From NCBI GenBank assembly GCA_012862575.1, contig BLSF01000118.1, forward strand, positions 1 through 53,630: a stretch of 53,630 nucleotides of DNA, given 5' to 3'. Positions 52,567-53,630 of the stretch are shown piece after piece; the stretch's first letter is position 1, and the number at the start of each line of letters is the position of its first letter. The notes below the pieces were generated by a model, which saw only the letters and a list, made by a program, of their open reading frames with translations, had not been told where the DNA came from and made no database searches. This DNA comes from Parietichytrium sp. I65-24A (Eukaryota > Sar > Bigyra > Thraustochytrida > Thraustochytriidae). The position numbers and the translations under genes are program-made.

Positions 52567-53349
52567 TTCAGCGTTGCATTCAAAGGCATCCCACAGCAAA
52601 ACGAGCTGGCGCGAACTCGTGATAGGACTCGTGCTAAGACTCCCAAGCCTATCACCTCAGTTTGCCTGTCCGTTTCCGCGGCTTTTCGTACCCGCAAAGT
52701 GTGTACTCGAGTACTCCGCTTTCAATTTGAAAGACTTTTACCATGGTAAAGTTTCTGTTCTGAAACTCACAGTCGATTGGAATATATTACCGTTCGAGGA
52801 CTTTAATGGCTTTTTTTGCTGATATACTAAGAGAGTTTGTGTAGGTGTTGTTGGTCGAAACGTCAGCGCGTGAGAAATATTTTGTTCCGTTGAGGTTGCC
52901 AGGAGTCTATGGCATCGCAAATCGGTTTTGCTTTGCGCTGCACATTGGTGGTGGTAGTGTTTGCTAACTGTGTGAGTTGGGGCTGCTAGCCAGAGCTAGG
53001 CGGCTAGCCTCGTCTACTAACTACCATAAGAGCTAGTGACTAGAAACTGGCGTAGCGCGGTGGTAGAATACCTGAGGAGAAAAGAGCATACAAGGATTTG
53101 GTTTTGCAATTTTTTTTGACGCTTTGATTGATTGATTGATTTGTCTTATAGACTCTAAATGGTAGGACCCCAAGGGATGCGAGAGGTTTTGGAATTGTTT
53201 GGCTACTTCACAACGTTCAGCGGGATCAGTTCAAAAGGGCTCATGCTGCGAATTGAACTTGAAACAAACCGACAATGCAGCCGAGAACGGACCAAACAAT
53301 GACGGCTCAGAATCTCAGCTCCCAAACGATGAGCAGTCAAAACGAAGCT
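52567..53349. other. Intergenic region upstream of the coiled-coil gene
   Basis: 783 bp between the coiled-coil gene start and the stop of the membrane protein gene at the right edge. A short (GATT)n tract lies near 53126-53141. No gene is seen. Confidence 0.5.
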
Positions 53350-53630
53350 CTACAAGACTTCTGAGCCAAGTTTGGATTTCCCCCGGATCACGAGCGACCA
53401 GTGGTGGAGATCACGGACAGCTATTGCCCCAAACGCAAATACCAGTATGGTCGTGATCATCACAAACGAAATTGGCACTGCGTACGTCAGCAGAAGCACA
53501 AATGCAGATTTAATTCCAATGATCGCCGCATACACAGCTCCAATACCATTCAAAATTGCGTTTATCATGCAGCCAAAAATCCATTGCGTGGTGCTGATCA
53601 TCGCAAGAGGAATTGGCACTACATACATCA
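53350..53630 (-). CDS. C-terminal end of a membrane protein (partial at window edge)
   Basis: The frame is open to the window end, so only the last 93 or so residues are visible. Two hydrophobic segments, each preceded by a similar V-P-I block (VPIPLAMISTT, VPISFVMITTI), suggest a repeated transmembrane unit. A short basic tail (HHWSLVIRGKSKLGSEVL) follows before the TAG. The family cannot be named from this fragment. Confidence 0.5.
   Translation of the reverse strand, partial: MYVVPIPLAMISTTQWIFGCMINAILNGIGAVYAAIIGIKSAFVLLLTYAVPISFVMITTILVFAFGAIAVRDLHHWSLVIRGKSKLGSEVL

Noticed and set aside
53041-53090. tRNA-like string (gcgcggtggtagaatacc)
   Set aside because: No acceptor stem pairing and no T-loop motif could be found at the right distance.

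Overview
The window reads as nuclear DNA of a ciliated, intron-poor unicellular eukaryote. The proteins are eukaryotic (RRM proteins, a NIMA-related kinase, the intraflagellar transport protein IFT57, PrimPol, SAC3/GANP, an IGHMBP2-type helicase, a LYR protein). Almost every gene is one uninterrupted ORF, coding segments look close to 50 % GC, and intergenic DNA is rich in simple repeats. IFT57 implies a ciliated stage. A stramenopile of the labyrinthulomycete type would fit, but that is a guess. Only one convincing GT-AG intron was found.

Layout. 1-16 kb is gene-dense: a 5'-truncated three-RRM protein, a class 3 lipase, a NEK kinase fused to IFT57, an FRG-domain protein, PrimPol, a SAC3/GANP protein and a 686-residue protein I do not recognise. 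From 16.2 to 25.7 kb I find no credible gene, only microsatellites and unassigned sequence. From 25.4 to 30.5 kb there is a recent tandem duplication carrying two paralogous small genes, then a LYRM2-like gene with one intron. A single N at 29043 separates two diverged copies of the same interval, which looks like a join of haplotypes or repeat copies.

From 30.9 to 47.1 kb four members of one secreted, cysteine-rich protein family lie on the minus strand, interrupted by a large IGHMBP2-type helicase gene (38.1-41.9 kb). Each member has an N-terminal hydrophobic leader, a conserved helical core, conserved cysteine motifs and a lysine-rich C-terminal tail built from 11-residue repeats (about 5, 4, 2 and 1 copies) ending in K-K-x-G or K-W-F-G. 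One member has a single frameshift. A second N at 38116 is flanked by a 299-bp direct repeat with one mismatch, which looks like an unmerged contig overlap.

From 47.1 to 49.8 kb there is mostly repeat-bearing intergenic DNA. Then come a methyltransferase-TPR protein and a coiled-coil protein, convergent with 16 bp between their stops, and the 3' end of a membrane protein gene at the right edge.

The most notable items are the single-ORF NEK-IFT57 fusion, which joins a cilium-linked kinase class to an IFT-B subunit, and the secreted 11-mer-tail family, for which I know no described function. The two N junctions should be considered before interpreting the duplications beside them.
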